Shown here piece by piece: positions 1 to 6,084 of a DNA stretch of 13,920 nt. A program made the position numbers and the translations under genes. How positions within the stretch are numbered: position 1 is the stretch's first letter; the number at the start of each line of letters is the position of its first letter. The DNA is from F1-120-MAGs118 sp013360535 (lineage in GTDB: Bacteria; Planctomycetota; UBA1135; GCA-002686595): positions 1 to 13,920 of the forward strand of contig JAPKHC010000060.1 of NCBI GenBank assembly GCA_026647215.1, read 5' to 3'. The notes under the pieces were generated by a model. The model had not been told where the DNA came from. It did not search any database and worked only from the letters and a program-made list of their open reading frames with translations.

Positions 1-2
1 AC

Positions 3-92
3 AAACTGCTGCTGGCCGTCTACAGCGTCGCCAAGAACCGCAGGCCCTTCACGCCCAACCTGGAACCTGAAATCGTGGGAGCGAGCGCATGA
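3..92 (+). CDS. C-terminal end of a probable IS110-type transposase (cut by window edge)
   Basis: The first bases read openly in frame 3 and end with TGA at 90-92. The 29 residues contain LLLAVYSVAKNRRPFTPN. A basic, aliphatic tail of the form 'KLL..Y...K.RRPF.P' resembles the C-terminal end of IS110/IS116-family (DEDD/serine) transposases, which join DNA strands during insertion of the element. Only the tail is visible, so no catalytic residue can be checked. The context supports the call: 31 bases after the stop, the sequence changes abruptly into the 3' end of a gene whose full paralogue lies at 465-2504, as expected if a mobile element landed in that gene. IS110 elements lack long terminal inverted repeats and have short non-coding ends, which fits the short flank. 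The family assignment is an inference from a short stretch, and another transposase or an unrelated protein remains possible. Confidence 0.45.
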   Translation, partial: KLLLAVYSVAKNRRPFTPNLEPEIVGASA

Positions 93-123
93 AAACGCTT
101 GAACCGGAAGACGGGATCTTACC

Positions 124-192
124 TTCCGCGACCCGCCGGCTGGCAAGGCCACGAACCTCTCCAACGCGATCGAGCTGACTTACGTCCCCTGA
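124..192 (+). pseudogene. Orphan 3' end of a secreted-protein paralogue
   Basis: Positions 124-179 are identical base for base to 2436-2491, the 3' end of the intact secreted-protein gene, and encode the same peptide beginning FRDPPAGKATNL and ending TYVP. The last codons differ only by synonymous changes and the stop is TGA (190-192) instead of TAA. Upstream of 124 the similarity stops completely, and the frame is closed by a TGA at 100-102, only seven codons before the similarity begins. No start codon or domain remains. It is best read as the tail of a second gene copy whose body lies to the left of the window or was lost, separated from its tail by the mobile element ending near 92-123. 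It is followed by its own hairpin terminator, as an intact gene would be. Confidence 0.8.
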
Positions 193-206
193 TCCCGTGA
201 GCGGTA

Positions 207-278
207 GAGCGGTTCGGCAACGCTGAACCCGCTCGCTTCCAAGGGGCTGACAACCGTCGAGGTTGTCGGCCCCTTCTT
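207..278 (+). terminator. Tandem hairpins, the second a probable intrinsic terminator
   Basis: Two hairpins follow the orphan gene end. The first (207-234) pairs GAGCGGTTC with GAACCCGCTC around a 9-base loop with one bulged base. The second (243-273) pairs GGGGCTGACAACC with GGTTGTCGGCCCC as a 13-bp stem with a single G-U pair and a 5-base loop. It is followed directly by TTCTTCGTT. A strong GC stem followed by a T-rich run is the form of a rho-independent terminator. It probably ended transcription of the interrupted paralogue and now shields the intact gene at 465 from transcripts coming out of the mobile element. Confidence 0.65.
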
Positions 279-451
279 CGTTGGTCTCAACGCGTCCAGA
301 CGGGCGGTTGTCCGGAGAAGGACCGCGTGTCGCGCACCGCGGGAAAGCCACGCTTGCGGCACGTGCGGTACCATCCGGGTTCGGCGCGCCGGCACGGGCC
401 GCGGGGCAAGAGGGCCCCGAGGTGGCTTCAGGAACTCCGGTGGGCCGCAAC

Positions 452-456
452 AGGAG
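452..456 (+). promoter_or_regulatory. Shine-Dalgarno site that fixes the start at 465
   Basis: AGGAG lies 8 bases before the ATG at 465. The open frame extends upstream to 327, but only the ATG at 465 has this site, and it is directly followed by a signal peptide. This supports 465 over the earlier in-frame ATG. Most other genes in the window have no clear site of this kind. I see no convincing promoter between the terminator and this point. Confidence 0.7.
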
Positions 457-464
457 TCAGAATC

Positions 465-2504
465 ATGCGTCTCGTCTTTTCCATGGGGGCCGCGCTCGCG
501 GTCGCCCTGTGCGGAGTTCAGGCTTCCGCGCAGACCATCGGATGCACCACCGGCGGAGTCGGCGGCGCGTTCCCCACCTCGGGCACCGGCAACGGCACCT
601 TCCAGACCGTGCTGCCGTCCTTCCCGTTCAGCTCCGTGCTCAACGTTGCGAGCCTGCCGCCCGGCGCCACCGTGGTGACCGAGGTCAAGCTCAACACGAT
701 GAACCACACCTATGCCGGCGACACGCACTTCGTGCTGACGGCGCCGTCGGGACAGATGATCAACCTGTTCTGCCGCCAAGGTGGTGGAAACGACTGGGGC
801 GGCAGCTACGTGATCAACTCCGTCGAGCAGGCGCTCGCGCTGCCCGCCGGCACCCCGGTGCCCTCGTCGACGTTCTCCCAGAACTTCGGCACCTGGACGA
901 GCACCAACTTCGGCATCGACAACGTGGCGCTTTCCGCGGTTGCCGCCCAGACGGGCAACTGGACGCTCACGATCTACGACTGGGCCGGTGGCGACGTCGG
1001 CACGCTGACTGACTGGGACATCTGCTTCGGCACGCCTCCGCCGGTGCCGCCGCCGAGCGCCGCTCCGGCGCTGACGGCGCCCGCGGCCAACGCCAACGTC
1101 ACGGGATTGTTCGTCAACCTGAGCTGGGGCGCTGTTCTCGGCGCGACCAGCTACGAGGTGGACGTCGATGGCACGGTGTACGCGACCGCAGGCACCGCCT
1201 TCCAGTTCCAGTCGACCGCCGGCCTCCACAACTGGACGGCGCGCGGCGTCAACTCGAGCGGTGCCGGCCCGTGGGCCGTGTCGCGCGCCTTCACCGACAC
1301 CGGCCTGACGGCCCCGACGCTCAGCGCTCCGGCCGCGAACGCGGTCGTGTTCGGCCCCGTCGTGCCGCTGAGCTGGACCGCCGTCACGGGCGCGTCGAGC
1401 TATGACGTCGACGTCGACGGCATCGTCTACAACACGACCTCGACGAGCTACGCCTACAACTCGGCCGCCGGAGTCCACAACTGGACGGTGCGCGCGAAGT
1501 GGGTCAACAACACGATCGTCGGCCCCTACGCGACAGCTCGCAGCTACACCGACCTCGGTGCCGCCCCGTCGCCCTGCAACGGCACGGTGCTCGCCGCCGG
1601 TCCGTTCGTCGGAGGCAACGGACTGGGCACGAACAGCTGCGTCTACTTCGATCTGAACGTCACCAACCCCGCCGGCATCAACGTCTCGCAGTTCCTGACC
1701 AACGCCACGGCAACGGCCGGCGTCGCGTTCACGCTCGAGGTGTTCACCTGCCCGACGACCTACGTCGGCAACGAGCTCAACTCGGCGGTCTGGACGCTGG
1801 TCTCGACCGGCGGCGGCGTCGGCGCGGGTACGGGCCAGCAGTCGCTCGCCGAAGTCCCTGACTTCTTCCTCGCGCAGGGCGCGCACGGCATGGCGCTGCG
1901 CATCATCGGCGCGGGCCACACCTACACCAACGGCAACGGCGGCAACCAGTTCTTCTCGAACTCGGACCTCTCGATCACGCTCGGCGCGAGCCAGGCGACG
2001 ATGTTCGTGAGCACGCCCTTCACGCCGCGCGTGTGGAACGGCTCGATCGTCTACAACTGCAACTCGACGCCGCCGGTCCTGAGCTACTGCACCGCCGGCA
2101 CGACCACGAACGGCTGCACCGCGGACATCAGCGCCTCGAACCAGCCGAGCGTGACGCAGGCCAACCCCTGCACGATTTCGGTCGCGGACGTCGAAGGCCA
2201 GAAGTCGGGCCTGATCTTCTACTCGGTCTCCGGCCAGCTGATCCAGGCCTGGAACGCCTCGAGCTTCCTGTGCGTCAAGGCGCCCACGCAGCGCTCGAAC
2301 ACGCAGGTCTCCGGCGGCACGGTGGGCCAGTGCAACGGCACGCTGTCGCTCGACTGGAACGCGTTCCAGAACGCCAACCCGACGGCGCTCGGCAACCCGT
2401 TCAGCGCGGGCAACAAGGTGCAAGTGCAGGCGTGGTTCCGCGACCCGCCGGCTGGCAAGGCCACGAACCTCTCCAACGCGATCGAGCTGACCTACGTGCC
2501 GTAA
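465..2504 (+). CDS. Secreted multi-domain protein: P-domain-like, two FN3-like repeats, Planctomycetota-type C-terminal module
   Basis: The protein has 679 residues. Residues 1-22 form a signal peptide (MRLVFSMG, a hydrophobic core, then ASA before Q23), so the product is exported. Residues about 30-189 resemble the P domain (proprotein convertase P/Homo B beta-sandwich), with HTYAGDTHFVLTAPSG and a closing segment GNWTLTIYDWAGGD...DWDICFG. No protease domain accompanies it. Residues about 195-285 and 286-365 are two fibronectin-III-like repeats sharing 'APAANA', 'LSW', 'SYEVDVDG/SYDVDVDG' and 'HNWT'. A region without recognised similarity follows (about 366-540). The C-terminal module (about 540-679) starts YCTAG and contains LCVKAPTQR and LSLDWNAF. 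I know this module mainly from large secreted planctomycete proteins of unknown function. The role is probably surface adhesion or binding, but no ligand can be named. The gene is richer in Asn and Thr codons than its neighbours. A paralogue tail lies at 124-192. Confidence 0.85.
   Translation: MRLVFSMGAALAVALCGVQASAQTIGCTTGGVGGAFPTSGTGNGTFQTVLPSFPFSSVLNVASLPPGATVVTEVKLNTMNHTYAGDTHFVLTAPSGQMINLFCRQGGGNDWGGSYVINSVEQALALPAGTPVPSSTFSQNFGTWTSTNFGIDNVALSAVAAQTGNWTLTIYDWAGGDVGTLTDWDICFGTPPPVPPPSAAPALTAPAANANVTGLFVNLSWGAVLGATSYEVDVDGTVYATAGTAFQFQSTAGLHNWTARGVNSSGAGPWAVSRAFTDTGLTAPTLSAPAANAVVFGPVVPLSWTAVTGASSYDVDVDGIVYNTTSTSYAYNSAAGVHNWTVRAKWVNNTIVGPYATARSYTDLGAAPSPCNGTVLAAGPFVGGNGLGTNSCVYFDLNVTNPAGINVSQFLTNATATAGVAFTLEVFTCPTTYVGNELNSAVWTLVSTGGGVGAGTGQQSLAEVPDFFLAQGAHGMALRIIGAGHTYTNGNGGNQFFSNSDLSITLGASQATMFVSTPFTPRVWNGSIVYNCNSTPPVLSYCTAGTTTNGCTADISASNQPSVTQANPCTISVADVEGQKSGLIFYSVSGQLIQAWNASSFLCVKAPTQRSNTQVSGGTVGQCNGTLSLDWNAFQNANPTALGNPFSAGNKVQVQAWFRDPPAGKATNLSNAIELTYVP
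1051..1557 (+). repeat. Tandem fibronectin-III-like repeat inside the secreted-protein gene
   Basis: Two consecutive units of roughly 80-90 residues share the order 'L(T/S)APAANA', 'LSW', 'GA(T/S)SY(E/D)VDVDG', 'AG(L/V)HNWT(A/V)R' and 'FTDTGL/YTDLG'. The second unit starts near 1309. The divergence between units shows an old internal duplication and not a recent slippage event. Repeats of this kind usually act as spacers or binding modules in extracellular proteins. Confidence 0.7.
2436..2497 (+). repeat. Direct repeat of 124-185 (56 of 56 identical bases, then one mismatch)
   Basis: The 3' end of the intact gene repeats the orphan tail at 124-185. The first 56 bases are identical, followed by one difference (C against T) and then TACGT again. 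The two copies lie about 2.3 kb apart in the same orientation, so recombination between them could delete or rebuild the intact gene. Confidence 0.85.
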
Positions 2505-2537
2505 TCGCCCAGGCGCGTCAGCTTCGCTGGCAATCGA

Positions 2538-2571
2538 AAGGGCCGGTCACCTGTGAAGGTGGCCGGCCCTT
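2538..2571. terminator. Bidirectional hairpin terminator between convergent genes
   Basis: A 14-bp stem pairs 2538-2551 with 2558-2571 (core AGGGCCGGTCACC against GGTGGCCGGCCCT, one G-U pair) around the loop TGTGAA. It lies 33 bases after the stop of the secreted-protein gene and 57 bases beyond the guaA stop on the other strand. On the minus strand the stem is followed by TTCG. The T-runs are poor on both sides, but the position between two converging genes makes a shared terminator the simplest reading. Confidence 0.6.
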
Positions 2572-2628
2572 GGCTTGTCGAGGCGCTGCGCGTGGATGGC
2601 GGCGGTCCCAGCCTCCGCCTGCGCGGCT

Positions 2629-4179
2629 TCACTCCCACTCGATCGTCGCGGGCGGCTTGGAGCTGATGTCGAGCACGACACGGTTGATGCCGCGCACCTC
2701 GTTGATGATGCGGTTGGAGAGCTTGCCGAGCAGGTCGTGGGGCAAGTGCGCCCAGTCGGCGGTCATCGCGTCGGTCGATTCGACGGCGCGGATCGCGCAG
2801 GCTTCCTCGTAGGTGCGCGCGTCGCCCATCACGCCGACGGAGCGCACGGGGAGCAGCACGGCGAAGTACTGCCAGAGCGACTTGTGCAGGCCGAGGGCCT
2901 CGATCTCGCTCGTCACGATCGCGTCGGCCTCGCGCAGGGTCTCGAGGCGCTCGCGCGTGATCTCGCCGAGGCAACGCACGGCGAGACCGGGGCCGGGGAA
3001 CGGCTGGCGGTCGACGATGCGCGAGTCGAGGCCCATGTAGCGGCCGATCGCGCGCACCTCGTCCTTGAAGAGCTCGCGCAGCGGCTCGACCAGCGTCATG
3101 TTGAGGTCCTTCGGCAGGCCCCCGACGTTGTGGTGGCTCTTGATCACGGCCGTGTTGCCGCCGTGCACGTTGACCGACTCGATGATGTCGGGATAGAGCG
3201 TGCCCTGGCCGAGGAAGTGCGCGCGGCTGAAGCGCTTGGCCTCGAGCTTGAACACGTCGACGAAGTCGCGGCCGATCAGCTTGCGCTTCTGCTCTGGCTC
3301 GGTGATGCCGGCGAGGCTCTTGAGGAAGCGTTCGGTGGCGTCGACGACGGTCAGGTCGATGCCGAACTGGTCGCGGAACTGCTCCTCTACGACGGCGCGC
3401 TCGCCTTTGCGCAGCAGGCCGTTGTCGACAAAGATGCAGTGCAGGCGCGGTCCGATGGCCTTCTGGAGGATCATCGCGGCGACGGAGCTGTCGACGCCGC
3501 CCGAGAGGCCGAGCACGACCTCGCCGTCGGTGCCCACGAGCTCGTGCACCTTGCGCACCTCGCGCTCGACGATGCCCTCGGGACGCCAGTCGGCCGGCAT
3601 CTTCGCGACGCGCGAGAGGAAGTTGTCGATGATCTCGCGGCCGCGCACCGAGTGCGTGACCTCGGGGTGGAACTGCACGCCGAAGAAACCGCGCGCGCGG
3701 TCCCCCATCGCGGCGATCGGGCAGGTCTCGGTCTGCGCGTACACCTCGAAACCCGCGGGCAGGCGCTTGACGGAGTCGCCGTGGCTCATCCACACCGCGG
3801 TGTTGCCGCCGATGCCGTCGAAGATCTCGCTCGGCAGGCGCACCTCGACCGACTGGCGGCCGAACTCGCGCTTGGCGGAGCCCGCGACCTCGCCGCCGAG
3901 CTCGCGCGCCATCCACTGCATGCCGTAGCAGATGCCGAGCACGGGCACACCGAGCTCGAGCAGCCCACGCGGCACGTCGGGGGCGTCGGGCGCGTACACC
4001 GACGCGGGACCACCCGAAAGGATGATCGCGCCGAGGTTGAGCGAACGTGCGACCTCGAGCGCGCGCCGCGGCGGCGCGATCTCGCAATAGCTGCCGGCCT
4101 CGCGCACGCGACGCGCGATCAGCTGCGCGTACTGCGCACCGAGGTCGACGACCAGGACACCCTTGGGCTTGTCGTTCAT
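2629..4179 (-). CDS. guaA: GMP synthase (glutamine-hydrolysing)
   Basis: This enzyme makes GMP from XMP, ATP and glutamine, the last step of guanine nucleotide synthesis in the cytoplasm. The protein has 516 residues, close to the usual 510-525. The N-terminal class I glutamine amidotransferase domain shows the nucleophile elbow LGICYGM with Cys84 and the His-Glu pair in VQFHPEVTHS. The ATP pyrophosphatase domain carries the P-loop SGGVDSS at residues 226-232. The C-terminal XMP-binding and dimerisation domain includes RQPFPGPGLAVRCLGEIT and ends in the typical SKPPATIEWE. The start ATG (4177-4179) overlaps the guaB stop as ATGA, so translation is probably coupled. A longer in-frame extension to 4581 exists but only reads through guaB. 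The only Shine-Dalgarno-like string, AGGA, touches the ATG and is too close to act normally. Confidence 0.97.
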   Translation of the reverse strand: MNDKPKGVLVVDLGAQYAQLIARRVREAGSYCEIAPPRRALEVARSLNLGAIILSGGPASVYAPDAPDVPRGLLELGVPVLGICYGMQWMARELGGEVAGSAKREFGRQSVEVRLPSEIFDGIGGNTAVWMSHGDSVKRLPAGFEVYAQTETCPIAAMGDRARGFFGVQFHPEVTHSVRGREIIDNFLSRVAKMPADWRPEGIVEREVRKVHELVGTDGEVVLGLSGGVDSSVAAMILQKAIGPRLHCIFVDNGLLRKGERAVVEEQFRDQFGIDLTVVDATERFLKSLAGITEPEQKRKLIGRDFVDVFKLEAKRFSRAHFLGQGTLYPDIIESVNVHGGNTAVIKSHHNVGGLPKDLNMTLVEPLRELFKDEVRAIGRYMGLDSRIVDRQPFPGPGLAVRCLGEITRERLETLREADAIVTSEIEALGLHKSLWQYFAVLLPVRSVGVMGDARTYEEACAIRAVESTDAMTADWAHLPHDLLGKLSNRIINEVRGINRVVLDISSKPPATIEWE

Positions 4180-5633
4180 TCCTGAGAGACGAAGTAGTTC
4201 GTCGATTCCTTGGTGATCGCGACGTCGTGCGGATGGCTCTCGCGCACGCCCGCGCTGGTGATGCGCACGAAACGGGCCCGCTCGGCGAGTTCGGGGATCG
4301 TGCGCGCGCCGAGGTACCCCATGCCGCTGCGGACGCCGCCGACGAGCTGGTAGACGAAGCTCGAGAGCTTGCCGCGGTACGGCACCATGCCTTCGATGCC
4401 TTCGGGAACGAGCTTGTCCGCGTCCTTCACGTCGTCCTGGCGGTAGCGCGCCTTGCCGCCGGCCATCATCGCGCCGACCGAGCCCATGCCGCGCACAGTC
4501 TTGAACGAGCGGCCCTTGAACAGGATCGTCTCGCCCGGGCTTTCCTCGAGACCGGCGAACAGGCTGCCGAGCATCACGCACGACGCGCCAGCCGCGAGCG
4601 CCTTGACGATGTCGCCCGAGAGGCGGATGCCGCCGTCGGCGATGATCGGGACGCCGGAACCCTTGGCGGCTTCGACGCAGTTGAGCACGGCCGTGAGCTG
4701 CGGCACGCCGACGCCGGCGACCACGCGCGTCGTGCAGATCGAGCCCGGCCCGATGCCGACCTTGACGCCGTCGGCGCCGGCCTCGATCAGCGCGCGCGTC
4801 GCCGCCGCGGTCGCGACGTTGCCCGCGACGACGTCGACCTTGAGGCGCTTCTTCAGCTCCTTCACGGTGTTGATCACGTTGCTCGAGTGGCCGTGCGCCG
4901 TGTCGACGACGAGCACGTCCACGCCCGCTCCGACGAGGCCTTCCGCGCGCTCGTAGTCGTGCACGCCGATCGCGGCCCCGACCTTGAGGCGCCCGCGCTC
5001 GTCGCGGCTGGAGTTGGGGAACTCCGCGAGCTGCTTCAGGTCCTTCATCGTGATCAGGCCGCGCAGCTGCATGTCGCCGTCGACGATCAGGAGCTTCTCG
5101 ACCTTGTGGCGGTGCAGCAGGTTGCGCGCGTCGTCGAGCGAGGTGCCCGGAGGCGCGGTGACGAGGCCCTTGGCCGTCATCATCTGCGACACGGGCGTGT
5201 CGTCGCTGGCATGGAAGCGGCAGTCGCGGCTCGTCAGGATGCCGATGACCTTCTCGCCTTCGACGATCGGCAGGCCGTTGATCTTGTTGGTCGTCATCAG
5301 CTCGCGCGCGTGGCGCAGCGTCGCCGTCGGCGGCAGCGTGACGGGGTCGAGGATCACGCCGTTGGCGGAGCGCTTGACCTGATCGACCTGCGCGATGTGC
5401 GCGGGGATCGAGAAGTTGCGGTGGATGATGCCGATGCCGCCCTCGCGGGCGAGCGCGATGGCGAGCCCGGCCTCGGTCACCGTGTCCATGGCCGCGCTGG
5501 CGAGCGGCGCCTTGATCGCGACGTGGCGCGAGAAGCGCGTCGAGACGTCGACGTCGCGCGGGATCACGTCCGACAGGCAGGGCTCGAGCAGGACGTCGTC
5601 AAACGTCAGGGCCAGCGGCAGTTCTTGGACCAT
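4176..5633 (-). CDS. guaB: IMP dehydrogenase
   Basis: This enzyme oxidises IMP to XMP with NAD+, the committed and rate-limiting step toward GMP. The protein has 485 residues with the chosen start, which begins MVQELPLALTFDDVLLEP and matches the usual family N-terminus. An upstream in-frame ATG at 5666 would add 11 residues that do not look like the family. A (beta/alpha)8 barrel is interrupted by a pair of CBS domains at about residues 95-205, which in this family bind adenine and guanine nucleotides and tune activity. The catalytic loop GPGSICTTR places the nucleophile at Cys300, close to the position in E. coli. The flap motif RGMGSVGAM and the segment IIADGGIRLSGD are present. It is the first gene of a two-gene operon with guaA (ATGA overlap), so a single promoter in 5634-6084 would serve both. 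Confidence 0.97.
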   Translation of the reverse strand: MVQELPLALTFDDVLLEPCLSDVIPRDVDVSTRFSRHVAIKAPLASAAMDTVTEAGLAIALAREGGIGIIHRNFSIPAHIAQVDQVKRSANGVILDPVTLPPTATLRHARELMTTNKINGLPIVEGEKVIGILTSRDCRFHASDDTPVSQMMTAKGLVTAPPGTSLDDARNLLHRHKVEKLLIVDGDMQLRGLITMKDLKQLAEFPNSSRDERGRLKVGAAIGVHDYERAEGLVGAGVDVLVVDTAHGHSSNVINTVKELKKRLKVDVVAGNVATAAATRALIEAGADGVKVGIGPGSICTTRVVAGVGVPQLTAVLNCVEAAKGSGVPIIADGGIRLSGDIVKALAAGASCVMLGSLFAGLEESPGETILFKGRSFKTVRGMGSVGAMMAGGKARYRQDDVKDADKLVPEGIEGMVPYRGKLSSFVYQLVGGVRSGMGYLGARTIPELAERARFVRITSAGVRESHPHDVAITKESTNYFVSQE

Positions 5634-5822
5634 GGGCGGGGCTCTCTCGCTTGCGGCGAGCCGCACGCTCCGGCCGGGCCAGCGGCCGCGCGGCAGGATC
5701 GAAGCCAGATGGCGCCCTTGGATGGCGGCGCCGCGCCCCGGTGCCCGGGGCGGCTGGTGCTCCTCCGCGACGGCGCTCGCAGGCCGTTGGCGGGGGCTGC
5801 GGATCGTCTTGGAAAGCGCCGG

Positions 5823-5852
5823 AGTCTAGCCAGCCGCGCCCCCCAAGTCCAA
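5823..5852 (-). promoter_or_regulatory. Weak candidate promoter for guaBA
   Basis: On the minus strand TTGGAC (5852-5847) and TAGACT (5828-5823) are separated by 18 bases and could be -35 and -10 boxes of a housekeeping sigma factor. Matches to consensus are only partial. The transcript would start near 5815 and leave a leader of roughly 180 bases before guaB. In GC-rich sequence such matches occur by chance. Confidence 0.25.
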
Positions 5853-5863
5853 GGAAGCGGAAA

Positions 5864-5900
5864 GGGCCCGGACAGTACCCCGAAGGATGCTGCCGGGCCC
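5864..5900 (-). terminator. UUCG-capped hairpin, terminator-like on the minus strand
   Basis: Read on the minus strand, GGGCCCGG pairs with CCGGGCCC. Inside it CAG pairs with CTG, and ATCC pairs with GGGT around a TTCG tetraloop, the very stable C(UUCG)G cap. TTTCC follows the stem. The shape fits an intrinsic terminator or a leader hairpin facing guaB. If the guaB promoter lies downstream of it (5823-5852), it would block antisense transcripts from the right. If the promoter lies upstream, it would sit in the leader and could attenuate guaBA. On the plus strand it is followed by AAAAG and would not terminate. Confidence 0.5.
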
Positions 5901-5918
5901 AAAAGAAGGAGGAGATGG

Positions 5919-5930
5919 CCGACATGTCGG
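5919..5930. promoter_or_regulatory. 12-bp perfect palindrome, candidate operator
   Basis: CCGACATGTCGG is identical to its reverse complement and lies in the divergent regulatory region. Such a site can bind a dimeric regulator. No matching second copy or adjacent regulator gene was seen, and one palindrome of this length can arise by chance in GC-rich sequence. Confidence 0.25.
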
Positions 5931-6084
5931 ACCCCCGCGAGGCGCAACTTGCGGGACTTGGCGATTCCTCGGGAGGCGGCGGTGCACGGGTGGAAAGCGC
6001 TTCCCGGCACGGAGCCGCGCCCCCGCGAGCCGATACGGGCGCCAGCGCGAGCCCGCACTTGGCTCGCCCTCCGCGCTTCCTACC

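Larger units (their letters stand above)
5634..6084. other. 451-base divergent intergenic region between guaB and the fusion oxidoreductase gene
   Basis: No convincing gene lies here. It must hold the promoters for guaBA (minus strand) and for the + strand sugar genes. I can see a weak guaB promoter candidate (5823-5852), a UUCG-capped hairpin (5864-5900), a perfect Shine-Dalgarno string AAGGAGG (5906-5912) before ATGs at 5915 and 5924, and a 12-bp palindrome (5919-5930). The frame opened by those ATGs runs to 6145, is rich in Gly, Pro, Ser and Arg, and overlaps the next gene, so I do not call it. Nothing recognisable was found in 5931-6084. Confidence 0.7.

Noticed and set aside
1051..1557. 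The tandem FN3-like units as a possible recent expansion
   Set aside because: The two units have diverged substantially in sequence, so they are an old domain duplication and not a slippage-prone repeat.
180..2423. 747-codon minus-strand frame opposite the secreted-protein gene
   Set aside because: The composition is Arg/Val/Ala/Asp/Gly-rich and has no motif. The opposite strand has a signal peptide, domains and a Shine-Dalgarno site.
4176..4179. The guaB-guaA ATGA overlap as an unusual feature
   Set aside because: The guaBA order and short overlaps are common in bacteria. It is recorded as operon evidence only.
2575..4185. 536-codon + strand frame opposite guaA
   Set aside because: guaA has all its catalytic motifs on the minus strand. 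The + strand product is an Asp/Val/His/Arg-rich shadow.
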